Assembly (NCBI GenBank): GCA_002490705.1
Contig: DKUO01000018.1
Span: forward strand, 1 to 64,000
Direction: 5' to 3'
From: Lachnospiraceae bacterium UBA7202
GTDB lineage: Bacteria > Bacillota > Clostridia > Lachnospirales > Lachnospiraceae
DNA: 64,000 nt
The position numbers were made by a program, and so were the translations under genes. Each line of letters opens with the position of its first letter. The first letter of the stretch is position 1. The notes beneath the pieces are model-generated. The model did not search any database, was not told where the DNA came from, and was given only the letters and a program-made list of their open reading frames with translations. Below, in pieces: positions 53,765-62,356 of this stretch.

Positions 53765-55741
53765 ATGAATACCACGATGAAAAAGAGATGCCTGCAGGCC
53801 GCGCTCCTGCTCTTTCTTCTGACCGGCGCCGCCTACAGTCCCAAATATACACCGAAGCAGGAATCTCCCTGTCCGGAGGAAACCGCAAAAACAGCCCCGG
53901 CTGTCCCGGAAGAACTGGCTCCGGAAACGGACGCAGAGCCGGAGAATAAACCGGAAGCAGAAACGCCTACAGAGCCTGAGACTGCGCCGGAAACGCTGCC
54001 TGCAAGAAACGGCTGGGCTAACTGCCACGACAGCCGGATTACCTACGAAGACGGCTGCTATTACTATGCCAGTCAGGCGGACCATTATTATCTGTACCGG
54101 GCCGACGAGGACGGCGGCAATCCCCAGTGTCTGGCAAAGGCTCACGCCGACAATATCTGCGTGCAGGACGATACCGTTTACTTTGTCAACCAGAGCGACG
54201 GATATGGCGTTTACCGCGTTCGGACAGACGGCACCGGAATGGAAAAGCTGTGTCAAAAGGGATATCATTTACAGGCCGGCGGCGAGTATCTCTTTTTTCA
54301 GGACGCCTATGATCCGGCTTACGATCCCCTCGGGCTGGTAACGGCTGCGGAAAGCGCCGAGCTGTCTGAAGACGATACCCGTTTTTTATACCGCATGAAA
54401 AAAGACGGCTCGGAAAGGGAACTGCTTGTCCCAAACCTTTGGGATTACCAGCTGGAAAACGGCTGCCTTTACTACAGCATATCGACAGATCAGGGCCAGG
54501 TCATATACCGAACGGATTTTGCCGCGCAGAATCAGGAGGAGCTGTGCCATCTTGCCGCATCAGAAAACATAGTTGTCTGCGGGGAGGAAATTTACGGTAT
54601 CGACAAATCTTATGAAAACAAAAAAAGCCTCCGGCTCTATTCTTTGCAAAACGGGAGTCAGCAATCCTTCGGCCTTCCGTCATATGATGACGCCTGCCTT
54701 TTTCACGGATATTTCTATGGTCTTTGCGAACCGCAAACGGAAGAGGGGCAGGAACGGACGCTGACCATTTACCGGATTGACCTGAACACGAGAAAGCGGG
54801 AAACCCTCTACCAAAATACTTTTCGATGCGAGGGTGATCATCATACCGTCAGCGAACCTGTATCCGATCTGTACGCCACCGAAAAGGGTGTCTTTTTCCG
54901 CCAGTTTGTCTCGGGACAGGAGGGCTGTCAGTGGTTTCTTCTGTCAGAGGACGGAAGCGCACATGCCTGGGAGGACAGGGACGCCATGCCCACTACGCTG
55001 CCCGCCCGTTCTATAGACTCCGGCGAAATGCTCAGCGTCAATTCCGTATTAAGAAGCACGCCGGGATACGAAACCTATCTCGCAGAGGACCTGACCTATG
55101 AGGAATCCTACCATGTGGACTTTGAAGACTCCGAGTTAAACCAAACCCGCTCATGGGATATTCCTTTCACCGTCAGCCTGCCGCAGTTTAACAGTAAAAT
55201 TGCCGGTTACAGGCAGATCAACGCCTATTTTCAGAACGCCTATCAGGAGGCGCTACAGGACAAGGACGCCTATTTTAAAGAAATCCGGGAAATCATGGAG
55301 GAGAACCCGTCATGCACCAGTATGTGGTATCAAACCACACGCTACCACTATATCTATATCGGGGAGCGGTACATTACCGTGGATCAACACTGGGACGGCT
55401 ACTATGGCGGCGCGCACGTCGGGTACACGGAATGTCCGGTCACTTTCGACCGCGAAACAGGCGAGACCGTTTCCCTGGAAGCCCTCCTTGATATGCCGTT
55501 ACAGGAAGCCGTGGCGGCGCTGACCGCCTCCGTCTATAAATATAAGGAATGTATCGGAGACGGCTATAATAGTTTTTTTCTACAGCGCTACGATCCGTTG
55601 ACGGAGGAATATAATCCGGAAAAATTTTACCTCTTTCCCGACGGCGTCGGTATCTACTACGAAAAATACGCCATAGACTGCGGCGCGGCGGGTGATCAGC
55701 TGTTTGTGGTGCCCTACGAGGAGTTCCCCGGCGTCTTTTAG
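53765..55741 (+). CDS. Secreted DUF5050-like beta-propeller with C-terminal DUF3298-like domain
   Basis: The 658-residue protein has an N-terminal signal-like helix (LQAALLLFLLTGAAYSP), a Pro/Glu/Thr-rich linker (about 27-80), then repeated beta-propeller blades with YY, YLYRADEDGG, VYRVRTDGTGMEKL and FLYRMKKDGSERELL patterns. From about residue 440 lies a domain with FNSKIAGYRQINAYFQNAYQ and DQHWDGYYGGAHVGYTE, as in DUF3298/DUF4163 proteins. No lipobox is seen. It is probably an envelope sensor or binding protein. GGAGG lies 8 nt before the ATG. Its stop overlaps the convergent M23 gene by 4 bp. Confidence 0.78.
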   Translation: MNTTMKKRCLQAALLLFLLTGAAYSPKYTPKQESPCPEETAKTAPAVPEELAPETDAEPENKPEAETPTEPETAPETLPARNGWANCHDSRITYEDGCYYYASQADHYYLYRADEDGGNPQCLAKAHADNICVQDDTVYFVNQSDGYGVYRVRTDGTGMEKLCQKGYHLQAGGEYLFFQDAYDPAYDPLGLVTAAESAELSEDDTRFLYRMKKDGSERELLVPNLWDYQLENGCLYYSISTDQGQVIYRTDFAAQNQEELCHLAASENIVVCGEEIYGIDKSYENKKSLRLYSLQNGSQQSFGLPSYDDACLFHGYFYGLCEPQTEEGQERTLTIYRIDLNTRKRETLYQNTFRCEGDHHTVSEPVSDLYATEKGVFFRQFVSGQEGCQWFLLSEDGSAHAWEDRDAMPTTLPARSIDSGEMLSVNSVLRSTPGYETYLAEDLTYEESYHVDFEDSELNQTRSWDIPFTVSLPQFNSKIAGYRQINAYFQNAYQEALQDKDAYFKEIREIMEENPSCTSMWYQTTRYHYIYIGERYITVDQHWDGYYGGAHVGYTECPVTFDRETGETVSLEALLDMPLQEAVAALTASVYKYKECIGDGYNSFFLQRYDPLTEEYNPEKFYLFPDGVGIYYEKYAIDCGAAGDQLFVVPYEEFPGVF

Positions 55742-56835
55742 TTTTTCTGCTTTCGGTACGCTTCCGCCGCCGGGTCTTCCATGGGCACAACCCGCCTCCA
55801 CTCCTTGCTGTCTCCCACTTTTTCTACCTCACAGCGGTTGCGGTAGAGGAACTTTGTAAGCTCATAGCAGTCCACCCAGATCTCGTTGTTCCCCTCCTTC
55901 TGGGACTCGTCAAAGATCAGCTGTAAACCCCAGTGCAGATGCACGGTCTTGATGTTGTTCACATTCTCCTTCGTGCTGTAGCCCGTATGCCCCATATAGC
56001 CGATCACATCCCCGGCGGTCACCACGCTGCCCTCCTTAAGTCCCTCCGCGTAAGGATAATTCTGGCGAAGATGGGCATAGTAGTAATACCGTTTGCCGTC
56101 AAAACTGCGGATCCCGATACGCCATCCCCCGTACTGGTTCCAACCGAGGGCTTCCACATAGCCGGACTCCACAGCGATCACGGGCGTGCCGATCTGGCCC
56201 ATCATGTCATGCCCCAGATGGGGTCTTGCATAGCCGTAACTGCGGGAAGACCCGAAATCGTCATAATGGCTGTAGTCAAACCCCTTCGCAATGGGCGAGA
56301 ATGCTTTTAACCCGTAGACCCGCTTACCGTCCAGCGTAAATTCTCCCACCATACCGCCAAACACCGCCGTGTACGCCTCCAGATAATAGTCATAATACTC
56401 CATATCCTTCGTCAGCTTCTCCATGGTGGTCTCGCCGTCCCTTAATTTTTCCGCCGTCTCGCCGATCCTTTTCACACTGTTTTTGTCAAACTTACCGCCG
56501 GTTTTCGCACCCTCGTAAGCAAGAAGCTCTATCCAGTTGATATGTACTTCGTCCTTATAAGTCTCCACATCCAAATCGTAGGCCGCCGCCATGGCTTCGC
56601 AGGTCACATGCAGCTCCACCCACTTAATAAAATTGCCGTCGGCGGTCACCTCGATGGCCTGCCTGTCCTTAGCGTTCCATGCTCTGCCGCTCCCCTGCCA
56701 TGCCGAATCCTGCCATCTGCCAAGCAGCTCTCCTACAATATACACACAGAGGAAGGCAAACAGAAAAACCAGCCCGATTCTCCTGATTGTTTTTCCCTTT
56801 GCGCGCTCTCTGTTTTGTCCCCCGCTCTTTCCCAT
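55738..56835 (-). CDS. M23 family metallopeptidase, membrane-anchored
   Basis: The product has 365 residues from the ATG at 56835; the frame is open back to 56973 and the true start is uncertain because no ribosome site is strong. A membrane helix (GLVFLFAFLCVYIVGELLG) precedes the extracytoplasmic part. The LytM/M23 zinc site is visible as RPHLGHDMMGQIGTPV (HxxxD) and KTVHLHWGLQL (HxH). It probably cuts peptidoglycan cross-bridges. In the N-terminal helical part, YDLDVETYKDEVHINWIELLAYEGAK recalls SpoIIQ-unrelated clostridial M23 proteins. Confidence 0.85.
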   Translation of the reverse strand: MGKSGGQNRERAKGKTIRRIGLVFLFAFLCVYIVGELLGRWQDSAWQGSGRAWNAKDRQAIEVTADGNFIKWVELHVTCEAMAAAYDLDVETYKDEVHINWIELLAYEGAKTGGKFDKNSVKRIGETAEKLRDGETTMEKLTKDMEYYDYYLEAYTAVFGGMVGEFTLDGKRVYGLKAFSPIAKGFDYSHYDDFGSSRSYGYARPHLGHDMMGQIGTPVIAVESGYVEALGWNQYGGWRIGIRSFDGKRYYYYAHLRQNYPYAEGLKEGSVVTAGDVIGYMGHTGYSTKENVNNIKTVHLHWGLQLIFDESQKEGNNEIWVDCYELTKFLYRNRCEVEKVGDSKEWRRVVPMEDPAAEAYRKQKN

Positions 56836-56987
56836 ATTCCGCACCCCATGCCATCCGTCTTCCGCTTTACCGTAAATATATGTGTGCCAAAATCCGGGTA
56901 TGTCATCGGACAAAATATCAGATTGTCTCGCCGCGCATATCTTGTTATGATAAGAACAGACCGGAATATTCATGAGAGGAGTTCTTT

Positions 56988-58274
56988 ATGAGAGAAAACA
57001 TCCGCAAAAAACTGGAAGGCCGGGAAATGTTCGCATTCAGCATCGCCACGGTTCTGCTCCTGCTTGCGGCGTCCCTGCTTCTTGCCACGCCGGGGGAGCT
57101 TGCACAGGGTATGGTGACCATCGTACTCACCAGAGACGCGCTTGTCACGGACTATTTCAAGCTGGCCGGTTTCGGCGCCGCCTTTCTCAACGCAGGGCTT
57201 GTGATGGGACTTGCCATTCTTCTGATCCACCGTCAAAAAATCCCCTTTACGGGGCTCACCATGGCGGTGCTTTTTATCAATGCCGGCTTTGCCCTCTTCG
57301 GGAAAAATCCGGTCAATGTCCTGCCCATGCTGCTTGGCACATGGCTTTATGCAAAATTCCACCATGCGGGCATGAACCGCTATATCTATACGGCGCTCTT
57401 CGGCTCCTGTCTGGCGCCGATGGTGACTGAGCTTGTATACCTGCTGCCTTTCTCCTTTGGCGTCAATCTGGGAATTGCCGTGCTCGTGGGCATCTTTTCC
57501 GGTTTTATACTGCCTCCCCTCTCTGTACATACCGCCTCCATGCACATGGGCTACAACCTCTTTAACATGGGATTTGCCGGAGGACTGTTTGCCTTCGTCA
57601 TGATGTGCGTTCTGCAATCCTTCAGTCTGGAAAGCAACAGCGTATTTATCTGGAGCTACGGCCGCCCTCTCTGGCTGCTCACCGGCCTGTACCTGTATTT
57701 TGCAGCCGCCCTGCTTTTCGGCTTGTTTTTAGACAAAAAAAGCCTGCGATCCCTTCTTTCCCTGATGCGGCATCCCGGCCGCGCGGTCACGGACTTTGTG
57801 CTGATGAGCGGTGTGCCGGCCACATTGGTCAACATGGGGATCATCGGTCTGCTGTGCACCACCTATATTCTTTTGGTCGGCGGCGATTTATCCGGCCCCG
57901 TAGTCGGTGCAATTCTCACCGCCTTCGGATTCGCCGCCTTCGGCGTCCACGCGCGCAATTACCTGCCGGTGCTGCTCGGCGTCTTTCTCTCCACCTTTAT
58001 CAATCACCTACAGCCCACCACGCCGGGTATCCAGATGGGCGCCGTATCTGCCGTAGGTCTGGCTCCCGTCGCCGGACAGTTCGGCCCTTTTGCCGGCATC
58101 CTTGCGGGTATGCTGCACGCGGCGGTGGTGGTGTGCACATCCTCCCTCTACGGCGGATTAAATCTGTACAACAACGGCTTCTCCACCGGTCTTGTTGCCA
58201 TCGTGCTAGTACCGGCTCTGGAGAGCTTCATCAAGGGCTTTCGGACAAAAAATCGAGCAGGCTCGATGAAATGA
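56988..58274 (+). CDS. DUF1576 family integral membrane protein
   Basis: The 428-residue protein has about twelve helices. Repeated Gly-rich motifs (GFGAAFLNAGLVMG; FGFAAFGVHARNYLPVLLG) in the two halves suggest an internal duplication typical of transporters. It matches DUF1576, a Firmicutes family of unknown function. It diverges from the M23 gene and starts with GAGAGGAG before the ATG. A small gene follows 32 nt downstream. Confidence 0.85.
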   Translation: MRENIRKKLEGREMFAFSIATVLLLLAASLLLATPGELAQGMVTIVLTRDALVTDYFKLAGFGAAFLNAGLVMGLAILLIHRQKIPFTGLTMAVLFINAGFALFGKNPVNVLPMLLGTWLYAKFHHAGMNRYIYTALFGSCLAPMVTELVYLLPFSFGVNLGIAVLVGIFSGFILPPLSVHTASMHMGYNLFNMGFAGGLFAFVMMCVLQSFSLESNSVFIWSYGRPLWLLTGLYLYFAAALLFGLFLDKKSLRSLLSLMRHPGRAVTDFVLMSGVPATLVNMGIIGLLCTTYILLVGGDLSGPVVGAILTAFGFAAFGVHARNYLPVLLGVFLSTFINHLQPTTPGIQMGAVSAVGLAPVAGQFGPFAGILAGMLHAAVVVCTSSLYGGLNLYNNGFSTGLVAIVLVPALESFIKGFRTKNRAGSMK

Positions 58275-58306
58275 CAGCGCGGCTTCCGCGCAGAAATGAG
58301 GATACT

Positions 58307-58654
58307 ATGACACATGAAGAAAAAAAGACCGCCAAAATCGTAGAGGAATTGACCATGTTCTTCTTCGCGCTGGAGGCAACCTATATCGAAACCCGAATCG
58401 AGCGGGAAGAAAACAAGACCATCATCAAAGTGGAGGCGGACTTCAGTCCGGCTTATGCCGAAAGGCTCTCCAACCTGGATCAGTATCTGAACGGCAAAAA
58501 GAATGACGGTATGGGCGATATCTACTGGGAGCTGGCGGGCAGCGGCGATCCCGGCGAGACCAGCCAGCTTTTGTTAATCGGCATGATGATAGACCACGCC
58601 GATATCAGCATAAAAGAAAACAGGGTGAACCTCACCCTGTTTCGAACCTGTTAA
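58307..58654 (+). CDS. Conserved-looking small hypothetical protein
   Basis: The ATG at 58307 follows GAGG by 5 nt and encodes 115 residues; the frame is open far upstream within the DUF1576 gene, but only this part has a ribosome site. The product is soluble, with helical (EEKKTAKIVEELTMFFFALEATYIETRI) and beta segments (KTIIKVEADF). It is likely co-transcribed with the DUF1576 gene. A hairpin terminator lies within its last codons. No family recognised. Confidence 0.7.
   Translation: MTHEEKKTAKIVEELTMFFFALEATYIETRIEREENKTIIKVEADFSPAYAERLSNLDQYLNGKKNDGMGDIYWELAGSGDPGETSQLLLIGMMIDHADISIKENRVNLTLFRTC
58618..58642 (+). terminator. Terminator overlapping the 3' end of the small gene
   Basis: AAACAGGGTGA and TCACCCTGTTT form a perfect 11-bp stem with a 3-nt loop, followed by CG, so the T-run is only the stem end. 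It encodes the protein's last residues. Confidence 0.55.
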
Positions 58655-58657
58655 ATT

Positions 58658-59731
58658 TCAGTCTTTTGACCGGTACACAAACTCCCGCTGGATGGCAAAG
58701 CTGATGAAGAACAGCAGAATGTCCACCGGCATCTTAACCACAACCTCCGTGCCGCCGATCAGGCCATACAGCAGGTTTACAAGAAACGCGCTGCATGCCA
58801 TCTGGCACACTGCCAGTAAGCTGTACTTGCCGATGGCAGCCGCCACGCCGGCTTTGCTCTTAAACACCACCCGGTAATTGATCATAAAATTATATACGGC
58901 GGAAACCACTCTTGCGCCCACTGTGGCCGCCACGATGTAGGGAATCCCCATCAGGCTTTCCGCCGTCTGCCGGAACATTGCACAGAACATCTGGAAGAGC
59001 AGCAGATCCAGCACACTGGAAGAAAGCGAGGAGAACAGGAACTTTCCGAACACCAGATAGATGCGCAGGGAATCCCTGACAGGATTAAAATGGCTCGTCC
59101 TGTTTTCTTCGATATAGACCGTTTCCACCGGCACTTCCATGATCGGAATATGCAGGTCCTTCGTCTCAATCAGCATATTGGTCTCGTACTCAAAACGCTC
59201 TCCCCTAACCTGCATCAGCTTCTCCATAAAAAAAGCGGGAATGGCACGCAGCCCGGTCTGTGTGTCGGAGACGGAAAGTCCCAGCAGATACCGAAATACC
59301 TGTCTGGTGCACTTATTGCCGAAGCTGGACCGGCCCGGCACCCCCGGCCCGTCAAAATCCCTGCATCCGAGGATCAGGCTCTTTGGATGTTCCCAGAGTG
59401 CCTCCATACACGCCATGACGTCCTTCGGCGTATGCTGGCCGTCAGAATCCGCCGTCACGCAGCCCGGCGCTTCGCCAAATTCCCGCAGGCAGTAATTGAA
59501 CGCCGTCTTGAGAGCCCTGCCCTTTCCCAGATTCACCGCATGGTACAGCACCGTGCAGTTTTCCATCGCGGCTGCCCGCTCAAAAAAGGATGCGTACGCC
59601 TCCCCGCTGCCGTCGTCCACCACGACCACATGACAGATTCCCGCTGTCTGTAAAGCACACAGCAGGGTTATTAACTTTTCGTCCGGCTCATAGGAAGGTA
59701 TGATCACCGGTATTTCCAAATAGGATGACAT
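58658..59731 (-). CDS. GT2 glycosyltransferase fused to GtrA-type membrane domain
   Basis: The 357-residue protein has an N-terminal family 2 glycosyltransferase (about 1-225): VVVVDDGSG, the DxD-type TADSDGQHTP and QTGLRAIP motifs, as in dolichol/undecaprenyl-phosphate sugar synthases. The C-terminal part (about 235-350) has four helices of the GtrA flippase-like family. The fusion suggests that it makes and translocates a polyprenyl-linked sugar. The neighbouring GT-C protein (24 nt upstream) could use that donor. Confidence 0.92.
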   Translation of the reverse strand: MSSYLEIPVIIPSYEPDEKLITLLCALQTAGICHVVVVDDGSGEAYASFFERAAAMENCTVLYHAVNLGKGRALKTAFNYCLREFGEAPGCVTADSDGQHTPKDVMACMEALWEHPKSLILGCRDFDGPGVPGRSSFGNKCTRQVFRYLLGLSVSDTQTGLRAIPAFFMEKLMQVRGERFEYETNMLIETKDLHIPIMEVPVETVYIEENRTSHFNPVRDSLRIYLVFGKFLFSSLSSSVLDLLLFQMFCAMFRQTAESLMGIPYIVAATVGARVVSAVYNFMINYRVVFKSKAGVAAAIGKYSLLAVCQMACSAFLVNLLYGLIGGTEVVVKMPVDILLFFISFAIQREFVYRSKD

Positions 59732-59755
59732 GAACTGTCTTTTCTCCTGTTGTTT

Positions 59756-61684
59756 TTATTGTGACATTCTTGTCAGTTTTATCGTTTCCCCATCGTCCGC
59801 AATGCGGTACAACACACCGCAGGAAAAAGCCTCTCCCTGCGTCACCGCGTCGAAAACCGCATTCTCGTCCGCATCCGTATCTGCCACATACAGGTAAGAG
59901 GCATGACTGCCCTTGATTTGCCCGATCACCCAGTCCGCAGGCGCCTCGTCCAGATCAATCTCCTTGTGCACAACCGATACGGGAGCCGCCAGATAGCTGG
60001 TATAAATATTGTGAAATTCCGGCGTATCCGCTCCCCGGAAATAATACACCCGCGCCCGTTTATCGGGCCGCAGAACCTGTATCGCATCGAGAAATGCCTC
60101 CGCCTCCCCATCCACATATCCTTCGCGGTCAAGCCTCTGTTCCTCCAAGTCGTCCCGGTATCCGGCAAGTCCATCATATCCAACCTGATAGTTGGCTGTC
60201 AATGCCACAAAAAGGATAAAGCAAACCGGCACGCCGTACCGGCGGATCAGAGCGGGGAATTTTTCTTTGTCAAACAACCGCTCCCCGTTGTTCATCCAAA
60301 CCTGCGCCAAAAACAATAATGTTCCGATGGTAAAAGGCGCCCCATAACGTTCTATGGATAAAATCATGCCCGCGGTATCTAAATATTGTGTTTCCCCGGC
60401 AAAGATCGTAATATGCGCCAGAAAAATAATCCCGTAAAAAAGCGCCCCGCTGACCGTGCAGAATCCGAGAATCAATTTTCCCATCTTCGCAGACAACAGC
60501 TTCATCTTCCAAAAAAGCAGGGAAATCAGACAGATACACAGATAACATCCGATGGGCGTCAAATCCAGAAAAAAGCTTTTGGTCCTGTGCAGGGGCGACC
60601 CGAAAAACGCCCGCAGAAACGCCGCCGCATACTCGCCCATATAACCCGACAGGCCGTATTCATCGGTGACCACGTATTTTACCGCCGTTGTCGTGGAATT
60701 GGCCACCCGCCTCATGAGCAGACAAAACAGCATCCAGGAGCCTCCCGTGACCGCCGGCAGCGCCGCAATCACAAGGAGTCTGCGAAGCCATGTCCATTTC
60801 CCGCCGTCTCCGTTTCCTTTCCGGCCTTCCCCGCTTCGCTGATACAGCAGAAAGAAAATCAGCCCGAACAGCGCCCACACAAACCCGATCGACTTCACCA
60901 GCACGAGCACGCTCAGATAAAGTCCCAGCCTCCCGTAATAAAAGACCTCCGACTCCACCTCCCGGTCCGTCACCGCATAGAGAAAACCACCGTAAATACA
61001 CGCCATGGTCAGATCCGCGCAGAAACCGTAATATCCGAAATACTCTCCCACGCTCGGAAAAAACCACAGAGCCGCCGCCATAAGGGCCATGAAGAAAACA
61101 TTCTTCCCCTTCCACTTCTTCAAAAGCGGAAACAGAAAGGCCAGATTCATCGTGTAGTAGCCGGCAAAAGCCAATCCCTCCCGAAATTCCGTCGGATTCA
61201 GGTGCAAAAACCACCATTTCATCATCTGCGATCCCGGCGGATAATCGCCGAACGCAGGGGCCACATTCCCGTATCTGCCCGCAAACCCACCCGAATGATA
61301 CAGGGCCCGCGCATCCACCGCCCAAAAATTAAAGTCATCCCACCAGGTCACCATCTTTGTAAAGGTGCAGACTGCCACTGCCGCAAGGAGGACCGCCCCG
61401 ATAACAAATGACGGTCGTGTCATATTATAACAGCATACGCGGATAACGTTTTTCCGCTCCTCCTTCTTCCTGCTTACAAGCCAGACAGCCGACAAAAGGA
61501 GCACCAGAACCGCTATCCCGTCAATCCACGCAAGACGACGAAAAAACGCCAGCACATACAGCACCAGCGTTAGTCCGCAGACAAACACAGGCAAGGCTTC
61601 CACCAGACTAACCCGGAACCGCCATGCCAAAAACAAGATACAAATAAGAACCGCCAAAATGTGCACCAAAGCCATCAACTGCAC
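59756..61684 (-). CDS. GT-C-type membrane glycosyltransferase-like protein
   Basis: The 642-residue protein has about twelve helices followed by a soluble C-terminal domain (about 510-642). The first outer loop has TWWDDFNFWAVDARALYHSGG with acidic residues and then GDYPPGSQMMKWW, a layout seen in lipid-linked sugar-dependent GT-C enzymes. The start is a GTG overlapping the hpf stop (TAGTG), after GGAGG, so translation is coupled. It probably transfers the sugar made by the GT2-GtrA protein to a wall polymer; this is inference. Confidence 0.72.
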   Translation of the reverse strand: MQLMALVHILAVLICILFLAWRFRVSLVEALPVFVCGLTLVLYVLAFFRRLAWIDGIAVLVLLLSAVWLVSRKKEERKNVIRVCCYNMTRPSFVIGAVLLAAVAVCTFTKMVTWWDDFNFWAVDARALYHSGGFAGRYGNVAPAFGDYPPGSQMMKWWFLHLNPTEFREGLAFAGYYTMNLAFLFPLLKKWKGKNVFFMALMAAALWFFPSVGEYFGYYGFCADLTMACIYGGFLYAVTDREVESEVFYYGRLGLYLSVLVLVKSIGFVWALFGLIFFLLYQRSGEGRKGNGDGGKWTWLRRLLVIAALPAVTGGSWMLFCLLMRRVANSTTTAVKYVVTDEYGLSGYMGEYAAAFLRAFFGSPLHRTKSFFLDLTPIGCYLCICLISLLFWKMKLLSAKMGKLILGFCTVSGALFYGIIFLAHITIFAGETQYLDTAGMILSIERYGAPFTIGTLLFLAQVWMNNGERLFDKEKFPALIRRYGVPVCFILFVALTANYQVGYDGLAGYRDDLEEQRLDREGYVDGEAEAFLDAIQVLRPDKRARVYYFRGADTPEFHNIYTSYLAAPVSVVHKEIDLDEAPADWVIGQIKGSHASYLYVADTDADENAVFDAVTQGEAFSCGVLYRIADDGETIKLTRMSQ

Positions 61685-62211
61685 TATACCTCCGGCTCAA
61701 TCAGCCCGTAGGTATTTCCCTTTCTCTTGTAAACCACATTGACCTGATCTGTCTCCGCATTACAGAATACAAAGAAACTATGCCCCAAAAGCTCCATCTG
61801 CACACAGGCGTCCTCAGGATACATCGGCTTAATATCAAACTTCTTCGTGCGGATGATCTGCACTTCCTCATCATCCATGTAATCCTTCTCGATAAACTCC
61901 TGCCGGAAGACGCCCGCTCCCTGCTTCTTGTCCACCAGCTTATTCTTATACTTCTTAAGCTGTCTCTCGATAATCTCCTCCACCAGGTCAATGGATACAT
62001 ACATATCGCTGCTGACCTGCTCAGAACGAATGATATTGCCTTTCACAGGGATCGTAACCTCAATCTTCTGCCGGTCTTTCTCTACGCTGAGCGTAACATG
62101 TACTTCCGTATCTTCGGTAAAAAACTTCTCTAATTTACCGATTTTATCCTCCACTGCTGCCCGTAATCCGGGTGTTACCTCGATATTTTTTCCAACAATG
62201 TTAAACTTCAT
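61684..62211 (-). CDS. hpf: Long-form ribosome hibernation promoting factor
   Basis: The protein has 175 residues from the ATG at 62211 (62220 also possible). The N-terminal ribosome-binding domain opens MKFNIVGKNIEVTPGLRAAVEDKIGKLEKFF. The C-terminal dimerisation domain carries KKFDIKPMYPEDACVQMELLGHSFFVF. Long HPF alone forms 100S ribosome dimers in stationary phase. Its stop is joined to the GT-C gene start. An A/T-rich promoter region lies upstream. Confidence 0.95.
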   Translation of the reverse strand: MKFNIVGKNIEVTPGLRAAVEDKIGKLEKFFTEDTEVHVTLSVEKDRQKIEVTIPVKGNIIRSEQVSSDMYVSIDLVEEIIERQLKKYKNKLVDKKQGAGVFRQEFIEKDYMDDEEVQIIRTKKFDIKPMYPEDACVQMELLGHSFFVFCNAETDQVNVVYKRKGNTYGLIEPEV

Positions 62212-62322
62212 CTCAATCATCCCTTTCCTGTTCGGATTTCTTGAGTTCAGTATACCATATCTTGTACTCTTATTGCAACAACTTGCTTATATTTAGGGGA
62301 AATGTACCGCAGGACGCAGGCG

Positions 62323-62350
62323 AAAAAAGACGGCCTTTTCAGGCCGTCTC
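62323..62350 (-). terminator. Terminator of the NlpC/P60 gene
   Basis: GAGACGGCCTGAAAAGGCCGTCTTTTTT: a perfect 8-bp stem, a 4-nt loop and six T residues. Confidence 0.92.
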
Positions 62351-62356
62351 CCGCTT

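Noticed and set aside
57605..58306. Long 5' part of a 349-codon frame within the DUF1576 gene
   Set aside because: Out-of-frame Arg/Ser-rich translation of a membrane protein gene; only the part from 58307 has a ribosome site and plausible composition.
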